This document shows positions 1 to 5,955 of a stretch of 6,524 nt of DNA, one piece after another (positions within the stretch are counted from its first letter, which is position 1; each line of letters opens with the position of its first letter). Source of the DNA: Candidatus Latescibacteria bacterium 4484_107 (lineage in GTDB: Bacteria; Latescibacterota; 4484-107). The translations under genes and the position numbers were made by a program. The notes below the pieces were generated by a model. It ran no database searches, was not told the DNA's origin, and saw only the letters and a list, made by a program, of their open reading frames with translations. The stretch is from positions 1 to 6,524 of the forward strand of contig MVCQ01000178.1 in NCBI GenBank assembly GCA_002059205.1, written 5' to 3'.

Positions 1-49
1 TTTACGCTCTGCGCTTTACGCTCTGCGCTTTACGTTTTCCGTTTCACGC
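1..49. repeat. Heptanucleotide tandem array at the 3' end of the URO-D-like gene
   Basis: Seven consecutive 7-nt units are visible: TTTACGC, TCTGCGC, TTTACGC, TCTGCGC, TTTACGT, TTTCCGT and TTCACGC (consensus TYYNCGY). The first four form two exact copies of a 14-nt unit. The array may continue beyond the left window edge. The stop codon of the URO-D-like gene (complement of 44-46) lies inside the last unit, so the gene ends as it enters the array. On the minus strand several units contain TGA or TAA. What the array does is unknown. Confidence 0.85.
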
Positions 50-1045
50 CTCATATTTCCCATACTCCAGAAACGCCTCATACCCCCAGTGCTGCCAGAG
101 CGGATCCAGTCCGATGGACATATTATCCGTGTAGTCCTTGGCGATAAACCCGCCTCCCTTGGCGCCGAGGGTCTCCACCATCTCCCTGGCCCTTTTGCGG
201 ATGAGCGCCCGGTCGCCGGTCTGAAGCGTGGTCTGGATGTCCACGGGACACCAGTACGTCACCCGGCCCGCAAACTGAGCCAGAAAATCAAAGGTATGCA
301 GCTCCGGCTGATCGAACTGGAACACATCCACGCCGATCTCCACCAGGTCCGGGATGATATCCCGCACGTATCCGCAGGAGTGCATCCACACCGTCAGGCC
401 CCGCTCGTGCGCGCGCCCCACCAACCGCTCAAACGTGGGTCGAAAAACCTCCTGCCACATAGCCGGACTCACGAGGAGCCGCTCCTGCGTGCCCCAATCC
501 TCACAGAAAAACACGCCATCCGCGCCGATGTCCGCGTAAATGTCCACCTGGCGCAGCACAATGTCCGACACCATGCGATTGAGTCGCTTCACCATCTCCG
601 GATCCCCCGCACAATCCATCAGATATTCCTCCATCTTCCGAAGATACCGGGCTTTATTGAAGGAACAAGCGGCGATGCCTCCGAGTTTATATTTATCCGG
701 CTGCTGTTGGGCCTCCCTGGCCGCCTTCTCGTACCGCGCCGGATCATCCAGGGTGGGCGGCTGATACGTCTCCAGATCCTTCCAACTTTTAATCGGCGGA
801 TCAATCACCTCTCCGCCCTGGGTCTTCCCCTCGATCCGACGCCATGTACAACCCCACTCGTCGTTCCAACACGTTCCGCCCCGATCATCGCTCCAGGTCT
901 TGGAGTCAAATTCCGGATCCGGGGAAGGCCCCAGTCCTGCTGTATCGTTGATGCGCGCCTCGCCGTTATAGTCCGAATACGTCAGCCCGATCCGGGGGGG
1001 GTTGTCACAGGCCAGCACCCGCTGGATGATTTCTCGTGATGTCAT
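44..1045 (-). CDS. Uroporphyrinogen decarboxylase (URO-D)/MtaA-family protein, not HemE
   Basis: A 333-residue protein of the URO-D/MtaA/CmuA superfamily, a TIM-barrel fold that includes HemE and corrinoid-dependent methyltransferases. Visible landmarks are an ADGVFFCEDWGTQ segment (175-187), VSPAMWQEVFRP (192-203), the zinc-site-like HSCG motif (H222, C224) followed by IIPDLVEIGVDVFQFDQPE, a YWCPVDIQTTL strand with C266, and a late GGGFIAKDYTDN segment (297-308). HemE's N-terminal arginine-rich substrate motif (RQAGRYLPEY type) is absent, so haem synthesis is unlikely. In MtaA-type enzymes a third zinc cysteine usually sits in the GG(Y/F)I-SPGC region; here that stretch reads GGGFIAKDY with no cysteine, so zinc binding may be altered or may use C266. 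The start is supported by GAGGAG (complement of 1057-1062), 11 nt upstream, a slightly long spacing. It starts 27 bp after the hisD stop and is probably co-transcribed with it. The substrate is unknown; methyl transfer or another small-molecule reaction in the cytoplasm is inferred. The N-terminal ~70 residues, rich in Trp and Asp, are not recognised. Confidence 0.88.
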   Translation of the reverse strand: MTSREIIQRVLACDNPPRIGLTYSDYNGEARINDTAGLGPSPDPEFDSKTWSDDRGGTCWNDEWGCTWRRIEGKTQGGEVIDPPIKSWKDLETYQPPTLDDPARYEKAAREAQQQPDKYKLGGIAACSFNKARYLRKMEEYLMDCAGDPEMVKRLNRMVSDIVLRQVDIYADIGADGVFFCEDWGTQERLLVSPAMWQEVFRPTFERLVGRAHERGLTVWMHSCGYVRDIIPDLVEIGVDVFQFDQPELHTFDFLAQFAGRVTYWCPVDIQTTLQTGDRALIRKRAREMVETLGAKGGGFIAKDYTDNMSIGLDPLWQHWGYEAFLEYGKYEA

Positions 1046-1070
1046 AGCTAAGCGATCTCCTCTTTTCTGT

Positions 1071-1094
1071 TGTCAGTCGTCAGTTGTCAGTCGT
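1071..1094. repeat. Heptanucleotide repeat spanning the hisD stop codon
   Basis: Three adjacent 7-nt units, TGTCAGT, CGTCAGT and TGTCAGT, are followed by the start of a fourth (CGT). A 12-nt string, GTTGTCAGTCGT, therefore occurs twice 14 nt apart (1069-1080 and 1083-1094). On the minus strand the unit is ACTGACR, which contains TGA. The hisD stop codon (complement of 1073-1075) and its last codons (LTTDD) are built from this repeat. The unit sequence differs from the array at 1-49, but the period and the position at a gene 3' end are the same. Confidence 0.75.
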
Positions 1095-2377
1095 GCCCGC
1101 ACGGTTTCTGCGTGCATAGGAAGTCCCTCAGCCTCCGCCAGGGTAATCACCGTCTTCCCGAGATGGCGCAATCCCTCCTCGGACAGATACTGGAATGTGG
1201 GCCGCTTCAAAAAATCATCCACGGACAGCCCGCTGAACATCCGGGCGCACTGCCCCGTGGGCAGTACGTGATTGGTGCCCGACGCATAATCCCCCACCGG
1301 CACCGGCGCGTTTGGCCCGAGGAAGATGGATCCCGCATGCTTGATTCGGGGCAACAGCATCATCGGTTCTGAAGTCACCACTTGAAGATGTTCCGCCGCA
1401 TACTCGTTGGTGAACGCAACTGCCTCTTCCATATCCGTTGCGATCAGCACCGCCGAATTGTTCCGCAGCGCAGGCTCGATAATCTCTTGGCGTTCCGCTT
1501 TCCAGAATATCCGCTCGATCTCCTCGCAGACCCGTTCCGCCAGCTCCGCACACGGCGTCACCAGTACCGCGGCCGCATCCGGATCGTGTTCGGCCTGAGA
1601 GAGAAAATCAAGGGCCATCAGGTGCGCGTCCGCGGTCTCATCCGCTAAGATCAGCGACTCGCTCGGTCCGGCCGGCGAATCAATATCCACCTCCCCGAAC
1701 ACGGCCATCTTAGCTGCGGTGACGTATTTATTTCCCGGGCCCACGATCTTGTCCGCCTTCGGCACCGTATCCGTCCCATACGCCATGCTGCCCACGGCCC
1801 ACGGCCCGCCGATCTTGAATATCCGATCCGCCCCGGCAATATCCGCGGCCACTAAGGTAGCCGGATTGGCGACCATGCCCTCGCCCGGAGGCGTGCACAC
1901 GATCACCGTCTCCACGCCGGCGGCGCGCGCCGGCACGATGGTCATCAACACGCTGGAAGGATAAAACGCCCGACGCCCCGGCACGTAACATCCCACCACG
2001 TCCATCGGGCGGGTGATGCGACCGGCCAGCACCCCGGGGAGCACCTCCATAGACCACATATCCCGCTCCAGTTCCGCCCTGTGGAATCGCTCGATGTTCT
2101 CGGCCGCAAAGCGCAACCCGGTCACCACCGCCTTATCCACGACCTCGTACGCCCGCTCGATCTCCTCCGGCCGCACCACGATGTCCCCGGCCGTGATGTC
2201 CGGCTTAAATTTTCCGTAGTGCTCCACACTCACCGCATCACCCCGGTTCCGAATGTCCATCACAATGGCCCGCATATCCTCATAGATCGCGGATACATCC
2301 TCCATGGATCGCTTCATAATCGCCTGCCTTCGGTCCGGCGACAGGTCCGAAATGTGTTCCGGTGTCAACATGGTCAT
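1073..2377 (-). CDS. hisD: Histidinol dehydrogenase
   Basis: A 434-residue cytosolic zinc enzyme of the HisD family, usual length about 430. It oxidises L-histidinol to L-histidine through histidinaldehyde in two NAD+-dependent steps, the end of histidine biosynthesis. By correspondence with the E. coli enzyme, the zinc ligands are all present: Q261 and H264 (SQAEHDP), D363 (VGDYASG) and H422 (LPMHAE). The catalytic pair E329-H330 (NEYAAEHL) is intact, as are GPGNKY (213-218), AGPSE (236-240), GTNHVLPTG (367-375) and GLSVDDFLKR (383-392). A small deviation is YVPGRRA (131-137), where most members read YVPGG. These features fit authentic HisD better than sulfopropanediol-dehydrogenase paralogues, though paralogue use cannot be excluded because no other his gene is in view. 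AGGAG (complement of 2384-2388) lies 6 nt before the chosen ATG; a second in-frame ATG is two codons further in. The final LTTDD tail derives from a heptanucleotide repeat. The URO-D-like gene follows after 27 bp, suggesting an operon. Confidence 0.95.
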   Translation of the reverse strand: MTMLTPEHISDLSPDRRQAIMKRSMEDVSAIYEDMRAIVMDIRNRGDAVSVEHYGKFKPDITAGDIVVRPEEIERAYEVVDKAVVTGLRFAAENIERFHRAELERDMWSMEVLPGVLAGRITRPMDVVGCYVPGRRAFYPSSVLMTIVPARAAGVETVIVCTPPGEGMVANPATLVAADIAGADRIFKIGGPWAVGSMAYGTDTVPKADKIVGPGNKYVTAAKMAVFGEVDIDSPAGPSESLILADETADAHLMALDFLSQAEHDPDAAAVLVTPCAELAERVCEEIERIFWKAERQEIIEPALRNNSAVLIATDMEEAVAFTNEYAAEHLQVVTSEPMMLLPRIKHAGSIFLGPNAPVPVGDYASGTNHVLPTGQCARMFSGLSVDDFLKRPTFQYLSEEGLRHLGKTVITLAEAEGLPMHAETVRARLTTDD

Positions 2378-2677
2378 ACCTAACTCCTGACTGAAAAAAG
2401 AATGAATGCCTGAAAATCAAGACTCGAATAGTTCGACACGATACGCTCCGGTTAAGGATCGAGGATTAAATAGCTGTCCGACTTCGCTCCGGCTGCACAA
2501 AGGAACAAAAAAACTGCTCTATCTTCGTGGTGAGGAGAGTTTTATTCAATTCACAGCCCTAAACCTGTTTTGTTTCAACTCGTTCGCAACAACCCACAAT
2601 ACGCACCAATCAGCACTAAACCCGCACCAGTGCTGTGTCAAGCGCGCGTTGCCGGAGAGAAGCGAACTTTCCGCGTG
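2378..2677. other. Intergenic region upstream of hisD, no gene seen
   Basis: About 300 bp lie between the hisD ribosome-binding site and the palindromic repeat cluster. A 92-codon open frame on the plus strand (2406-2684) has no recognisable domain and a composition typical of chance reading, so I do not call it a gene. The hisD promoter should lie here, but no convincing -35/-10 pair with proper spacing was found on the minus strand. Composition is more AT-rich than in the flanking genes. Confidence 0.5.
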
Positions 2678-2796
2678 GCGATAAATCGCTCCGCTACTTG
2701 AGCAAAGCCCAATAAATTGGGCTAACCGCCGCGAGACAACCGCCTCTTAGCCCTGTTCACAGGGGTTCTCAACCGTAGCGCGGGGAATTTATTTGG
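2678..2796. repeat. Palindromic repeat cluster abutting the nitroreductase 3' end
   Basis: Several hairpins are packed into about 115 bp. GCGA-TAAA-TCGC lies at 2678-2689, AGCCCAA-TAAA-TTGGGCT at 2706-2723 and CCCTG-TTCA-CAGGG (with a closing T-A pair) at 2751-2764. An outer inverted repeat encloses the last two: CGCTAC plus TTGAG (2692-2702) against CTCAA plus GTAGCG (2768-2772 and 2775-2780, with a 2-nt insertion). An alternative stem pairs GGGCTAA (2719-2725) with TTAGCCC (2747-2753). At the right end GGGGAA-TTTA-TT (2782-2793) is one arm plus loop of a hairpin whose other arm should read TTCCCC but reads TTTGGA, as if cut at the gene junction. The style is that of dispersed palindromic elements (REP/MITE-like); no transposase is in the window. 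It could instead be a structured RNA. Confidence 0.75.
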
Positions 2797-3229
2797 AAAT
2801 CAGCGCAAAAGGAATCACGTGATCCGGAACGCCCAGCAGATTTCGGAACCCGGCCACCCGTTCCTCTATGGGATAGACCCCCAGCCAGACCGCTCCCAAC
2901 CCTTTCGCCTGCGCCGCAATCAAAAGATTCTCCGTGGCCGCCGAGCAATCCTGCACCCAGTAGCCCTCGTATTTCTGCAACTCCAGATCGCCGCACACGA
3001 GGATGGCCATGGGAGCCTCTTCCAGCATCCGGGAATACGGATGAAACCTGGGAATCGCGTCGAGAATCTCCCGGTCATCCATCACCACAAAATGCCAGGG
3101 CTGTTCGTTACCTGCGGACGGCGCAGCCATCGCCGCCTCCAACAGTTCCCTGACCATCTCTTCGGATACGGGCTGTGCGGTGTACTTGCGGATACTTCTT
3201 CGGGAAAGAATGGCGTTCAGTGCATCCAT
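2789..3229 (-). CDS. Nitroreductase-family FMN oxidoreductase, C-terminally truncated
   Basis: A 146-residue member of the NAD(P)H-dependent FMN nitroreductase family, which reduces nitro compounds, quinones or other acceptors as a cytosolic homodimer. Motifs seen are RRSIRKY (10-16), expected to contact the FMN phosphate, AAPSAGNEQPWHFVV (35-49), and the helix ATENLLIAAQAKGLGAVWLG (98-117) typical of the family. Small members usually run to about 165-175 residues, with the strand IPFALI(S/A) followed by a GYP turn and a basic, arginine-containing C-terminal tail. Here the protein reads IPFALISK and stops, so about 20-25 residues are missing. The TAA stop lies in the TAAA loop of the flanking palindromic repeat, suggesting insertion or overwriting by that repeat. 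Whether the product still folds is unknown. The start is supported by AAGGAG (complement of 3237-3242), 7 nt upstream. No strong promoter was identified. The true physiological substrate cannot be told from sequence. Confidence 0.88.
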   Translation of the reverse strand: MDALNAILSRRSIRKYTAQPVSEEMVRELLEAAMAAPSAGNEQPWHFVVMDDREILDAIPRFHPYSRMLEEAPMAILVCGDLELQKYEGYWVQDCSAATENLLIAAQAKGLGAVWLGVYPIEERVAGFRNLLGVPDHVIPFALISK

Positions 3230-3262
3230 GATTTTTCTCCTTCCACATTATGTTTTGAGTTT

Positions 3263-3314
3263 TGGAGTGCACCGACCGCGTCGGTGCATGCGGTAACACA
3301 GTTACCGCACTCCA
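3263..3314. repeat. 52-nt double-hairpin element (three-way junction)
   Basis: Two perfect hairpins stand directly side by side. The first pairs TGCACCGAC (3268-3276) with GTCGGTGCA (3280-3288) over a CGC loop. The second pairs TGCGGTAAC (3289-3297) with GTTACCGCA (3301-3309) over an ACA loop. A 5-bp outer stem, TGGAG (3263-3267) with CTCCA (3310-3314), closes the whole, giving a compact three-way junction with no unpaired junction bases. It lies 34 bp upstream of the nitroreductase start codon, between gene and likely promoter region. It may be a dispersed repeat or a structured leader RNA. Confidence 0.85.
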
Positions 3315-3357
3315 TATTTGAACTCCTCCCATTCGTTGTTTCTTATGTGATCTAAAA

Positions 3358-3468
3358 TGCGGCAACTTGTAACGCCGACGGTTGAATTCACGTTCCCACG
3401 CAGGAGCGCAGGGACGAGATGAATCATACTAAGCCTTTGCCGTGAACTCCACGCTGTTCCGTTCACGG
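3358..3468. repeat. Imperfect or decayed hairpins between hydrolase and nitroreductase
   Basis: Three weaker inverted repeats follow the double-hairpin element. At 3358-3377, TGCGGCAAC then TT then GTAACGCCG resembles the second hairpin of the 52-nt element with a decayed right arm. At 3391-3416, CGTTCCCACGC faces GCGCAGGGACG over an AGGA loop, giving a stem with a 2-bp internal mismatch and one G-T pair. At 3440-3468, CCGTGAAC pairs perfectly with GTTCACGG over a 13-nt loop, with a competing stem CTCCAC (3447-3452) and GTGGAG (3473-3478). None is followed by a T-run on the minus strand, so terminator function for the upstream hydrolase gene is not supported. Confidence 0.5.
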
Positions 3469-3503
3469 TTCGGTGGAGGTTGAGACCACTCGCCCCCGTC
3501 TTT

Positions 3504-3558
3504 CTTAACCTTAACCTTACCCTTATCCTTTCTTTGCGCCCTTTGCACCTTTGCGGTG
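3504..3558. repeat. 6-nt then 9-nt degenerate tandem repeats at the hydrolase 3' end
   Basis: On the plus strand, 6-nt units CTTAAC, CTTAAC, CTTACC and CTTATC (3504-3527) pass into 9-nt units CTTTGCGCC (3532-3540), CTTTGCACC (3541-3549) and a weaker TTTGCGGTG (3550-3558). On the minus strand these follow the hydrolase stop codon by about 6 nt and read as purine-rich GGYGCAAAG units. A related 9-nt array in the opposite orientation sits on the other side of the same gene at 5800-5826. Confidence 0.7.
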
Positions 3559-3563
3559 AGGTT

Positions 3564-5777
3564 TTACCACTCACAAACAATCACCTCATAAACCTCAAGC
3601 TCCGGCAGAACCACTGTCGTTGTTTCCATATCCGTGCCCTCACATCCAAGCGACTCCTTATCGCTGAGCCGATATACGTAGAAATCCGGCCCTGAGTGCA
3701 GCGTCACCCGTATGGGCCCCACCGGCATGATTTGGGACATGGGATGCTGCATATCCCCGGTGTTATTGACGAGATGAATCAACAGCCGTTTCCCATTCTC
3801 CTGTGTCCACAACTCCACCTCCACCGTCGGCGGCGCATCCACCTCGATCCAGGGCGCACCGGGCAGCACCGCCCGCACCGAATCCGCAATCAACTTCTCG
3901 TGCATCAGCCCCTTTAGTTCCCCGTAATCCTTGCCGACGAGATGCGGGAAATAAATCACCTTCCCCTTCCCGTAGCGTCCCGCGATCAAAGCCGGATGCT
4001 TCGACTCCCCGCACAGCGGCTTGTAATGTCCGTTGATCGGATTCATAAAAATCAGCGGCGTCTCCCGATCCGAACGCGCCGAAACTTCGAGCGCGTACAC
4101 CGGTCTGGGCAGCAGTTCCTCCTCGCCGAACGCATCCAGCGCCGGATGATCCGCGTCCCTGACCTTCAGATATTCCTCGTATCCCGCCGGAACCATCGCC
4201 CGGTCCACGCGCTCGATCCCGAGCACCTCCCGAAACGCCGAATCCGTGCGCGGCTCCCCGTTTTCGTCGTACCCCCCGGCCTCAAAAGACGCCAGAAGCC
4301 CGCCGCCGTTCCGCACAAACGCCGCAATCGTCGCCACCTGCGCATCCCCCAGGCAAGCCGTATTCGGCAATATCAGCGTGTCGTACCGCTTCAACCCCTC
4401 CGGCGTGATCCTCTCATCGAGCACCACGTCGAAAGGCAAATGCTCCCGGCTGAGCGCGAGAAAAGTGCCCGCGACCTCCGCACCAGTCAGGTCATCGCAG
4501 AGGCTTTTCCGCTTCTCCCAATCTACGATCTCCCGACCGGTACCCACGTCCACGATCAAATCCTGCTCCCGTCCCGTGCCGGACTCCCGCGTGATCTCCT
4601 TCAGCCGGGAAACGTAGGTATGGCTCGTCTGACTGGAGATAACCAGCCCGATCTTCGCCGCGGATTCCACGTCCGTATAGTATTCCTCGTGCTCCTCAAG
4701 AAACCCGTACAACTTCCCGACGGCCTCGATGTCCCGCTCGAGCGCAGCCTTCGAGGGCTGGTTCGACGACGGCTGCATCATATACGCAAACCAGGGATTC
4801 GCGCCGCACGCCGCAATCTGCGCAGTCGCCACATCCATCTCCATCTGCGGCATCCCGATGTAATGCCATCCCCCGTGACAGTGATGCACGAATACCACCG
4901 CCGGATTTCGGCCCGCCCGAAGATACTTGGCCGCAATCGCCCAGAAATGGAGCGGATGATCTTTGGGACCGGGATGGAAAAACGCCTCCGCACCGTTGAA
5001 GTGCTGATATGCCTGAAGTTTCTGAACATCTCGCGCCACCCGCCACGAAGCCGAATGCCAGTTCCCCGCGTTGAGGAAAATCACCCCATCCGGATTGATC
5101 TGCAACGCCGCGGCCTGCGCCTCCCGCAAGAAATCCACCATCGAATCCTCCCGGAACGCCACAAAATCCTTCCACGCCGGATCCGACCAATCCTCCCGCT
5201 CCGGGATAACCTGACCAAACTTCTCCCGGCAATAGGCACACGAACAACACCCCGGAAAAACCACCGGCCCGTCTAAGAAAACCCCGTCAATGCCCGTCTT
5301 CATCGCCTCCCGAATCACCCCGAACGCCCACTCCCGCCAGGGGGAATTCACGCAAAACGTCGTGCCGTCCCCGTAAAGCGGATGCACCCGTCCATAAGCC
5401 CGTCCGTCCGAAAGCGTTTGCTCCCAGCCCGGATGCGCGTCCGCGAACGTATATGAAAACCAGTGCATATTCAAATAGGCCAGCACCTTGATCCCATATT
5501 TTCGGGCATACGGCAGATACGCCCGGAGCAAATCCTGCCCCTCTAAGCTTGGAAGGCGCTCCAAACCCTCCCCTTCAAATGTGGCCACGTATCCCAGCCC
5601 CGGCGCCGCTCCCACGGTTCCGACCACCCACTCGCAATTGACGTGCCACTCCTCCTTCTTCCACCGGGCCGCCTCCTCCAGTTCCTCCGCCGAACGCGGG
5701 GAAAAATCCACGCCGCAGTCGAAACGGGCCATCCGCACCGGCTTTTGCCACCATTTTAGATCAGACTGTTCGGCCAT
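3564..5777 (-). CDS. Glycoside-hydrolase-like protein (GHL6-type barrel with beta-galactosidase trimerisation-like domain)
   Basis: A 737-residue protein without signal peptide or membrane segment, so probably cytosolic. Residues about 30-340 look like a glycosidase TIM barrel of the hypothetical glycosyl hydrolase 6 (GHL6) type: YGIKVLAYLNMHW (94-106), HPGWEQTLSDGR (115-126), CVNSPWREW (142-150) and TGIDGVFLDGP (161-171), where D169 is a candidate active-site acid by position. A cysteine cluster follows directly (C177, C178, C180, C183 before REKFG) and might bind a metal. Residues about 375-610 resemble the glutamine-amidotransferase-like trimerisation domain of GH42 beta-galactosidases: LPFDVVLDERI, YDTLILPNTACL, IAAFVRNGGGLLASFEAG (484-501), then GKGKVIYFPHLVGKDYG. 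Residues from about 645 form a beta-rich C-terminal domain (LLIHLVNNTGD, 665-675). Specificity is unknown; GHL6 is a predicted glycosidase family. AAGGAG (complement of 5787-5792) is 9 nt before ATG, and a strong promoter lies about 150 bp upstream. It is likely transcribed alone or with the nitroreductase. Confidence 0.82.
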   Translation of the reverse strand: MAEQSDLKWWQKPVRMARFDCGVDFSPRSAEELEEAARWKKEEWHVNCEWVVGTVGAAPGLGYVATFEGEGLERLPSLEGQDLLRAYLPYARKYGIKVLAYLNMHWFSYTFADAHPGWEQTLSDGRAYGRVHPLYGDGTTFCVNSPWREWAFGVIREAMKTGIDGVFLDGPVVFPGCCSCAYCREKFGQVIPEREDWSDPAWKDFVAFREDSMVDFLREAQAAALQINPDGVIFLNAGNWHSASWRVARDVQKLQAYQHFNGAEAFFHPGPKDHPLHFWAIAAKYLRAGRNPAVVFVHHCHGGWHYIGMPQMEMDVATAQIAACGANPWFAYMMQPSSNQPSKAALERDIEAVGKLYGFLEEHEEYYTDVESAAKIGLVISSQTSHTYVSRLKEITRESGTGREQDLIVDVGTGREIVDWEKRKSLCDDLTGAEVAGTFLALSREHLPFDVVLDERITPEGLKRYDTLILPNTACLGDAQVATIAAFVRNGGGLLASFEAGGYDENGEPRTDSAFREVLGIERVDRAMVPAGYEEYLKVRDADHPALDAFGEEELLPRPVYALEVSARSDRETPLIFMNPINGHYKPLCGESKHPALIAGRYGKGKVIYFPHLVGKDYGELKGLMHEKLIADSVRAVLPGAPWIEVDAPPTVEVELWTQENGKRLLIHLVNNTGDMQHPMSQIMPVGPIRVTLHSGPDFYVYRLSDKESLGCEGTDMETTTVVLPELEVYEVIVCEW

Positions 5778-5799
5778 TTTGTCGTTCTCCTTTTCTTAT

Positions 5800-5826
5800 C
5801 GCGGAGATCGCAGAGGGCGCGGAGAA
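5800..5826. repeat. 9-nt degenerate tandem repeat in the hydrolase leader
   Basis: Three 9-nt units are seen on the plus strand: CGCGGAGAT, CGCAGAGGG and CGCGGAGAA, with a weaker fourth (AGGCAAAGG). They sit within the 5' untranslated leader of the hydrolase, just upstream of its ribosome-binding site. The purine-rich unit is related to GGYGCAAAG on the minus strand at 3532-3549, so the hydrolase gene is bracketed by related arrays in opposite orientation. Nearby at 5852-5864, CCGCA-CCC-TGCGG forms a small hairpin followed on the plus strand by TTTTTATTTTG, resembling a weak plus-strand terminator although no plus-strand gene precedes it. Confidence 0.6.
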
Positions 5827-5924
5827 AGGCAAAGGCCTCTTGAAAATTCCTCCGCACCCTGCGGTTTTTATTTTGTTTTGGACCATGCCCCCTCGCCCGG
5901 ATGCTCATCATCCTCAAGGCGAGA

Positions 5925-5953
5925 AATATACGATGTATTCCCACGCTTGTCAA
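5925..5953 (-). promoter_or_regulatory. Sigma70-like promoter for the hydrolase gene
   Basis: On the minus strand a consensus -35 TTGACA (complement of 5948-5953) is separated by exactly 17 bp from a -10 TATATT (complement of 5925-5930). Transcription would begin near 5918, giving a leader of about 140 nt before the hydrolase ATG. It lies directly downstream of a terminator hairpin, the layout expected for a new transcription unit. Consensus and spacing are seen directly; activity is inferred. Confidence 0.7.
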
Positions 5954-5955
5954 AC

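Noticed and set aside
1..49. Coding continuation of the URO-D-like gene through the heptad array
   Set aside because: A TGA stop lies within the last heptad in the gene's frame and the family fold is complete before it.
89..1039. Long plus-strand open frame of 316 codons opposite the URO-D-like gene
   Set aside because: It is the antisense of a gene with clear family motifs; its translation is rich in His, Arg, Pro and Leu with no recognisable domain.
1073..2377. HisD as a sulfopropanediol dehydrogenase (HpsN-like) paralogue
   Set aside because: The GDYASGTNHVLPTG and GLSVDDFLKR segments and the SQAEHDP zinc motif match authentic HisD more closely; HpsN-type proteins as I recall them diverge in these segments. 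Not fully excluded.
2406..2684. Plus-strand frame of 92 codons upstream of hisD
   Set aside because: No domain, no good ribosome-binding site seen, low-complexity composition, and it runs into the palindromic repeat cluster.
2678..2796. CRISPR array or tRNA
   Set aside because: The hairpins differ in sequence and have no regular repeat-spacer alternation, and no tRNA cloverleaf with a T-loop GTTC-type motif in correct spacing could be built.
3504..3527. Telomere-like CTTAAC repeat as a chromosome-end signal
   Set aside because: Only four degenerate units in an internal position between bacterial genes; it fits the other short-period repeats nearby.
3942..5276. Long plus-strand open frame of 444 codons opposite the hydrolase gene
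   Set aside because: Arginine- and proline-rich composition typical of the shadow of a GC-rich gene, no domain, and the minus-strand frame has coherent glycosidase motifs.
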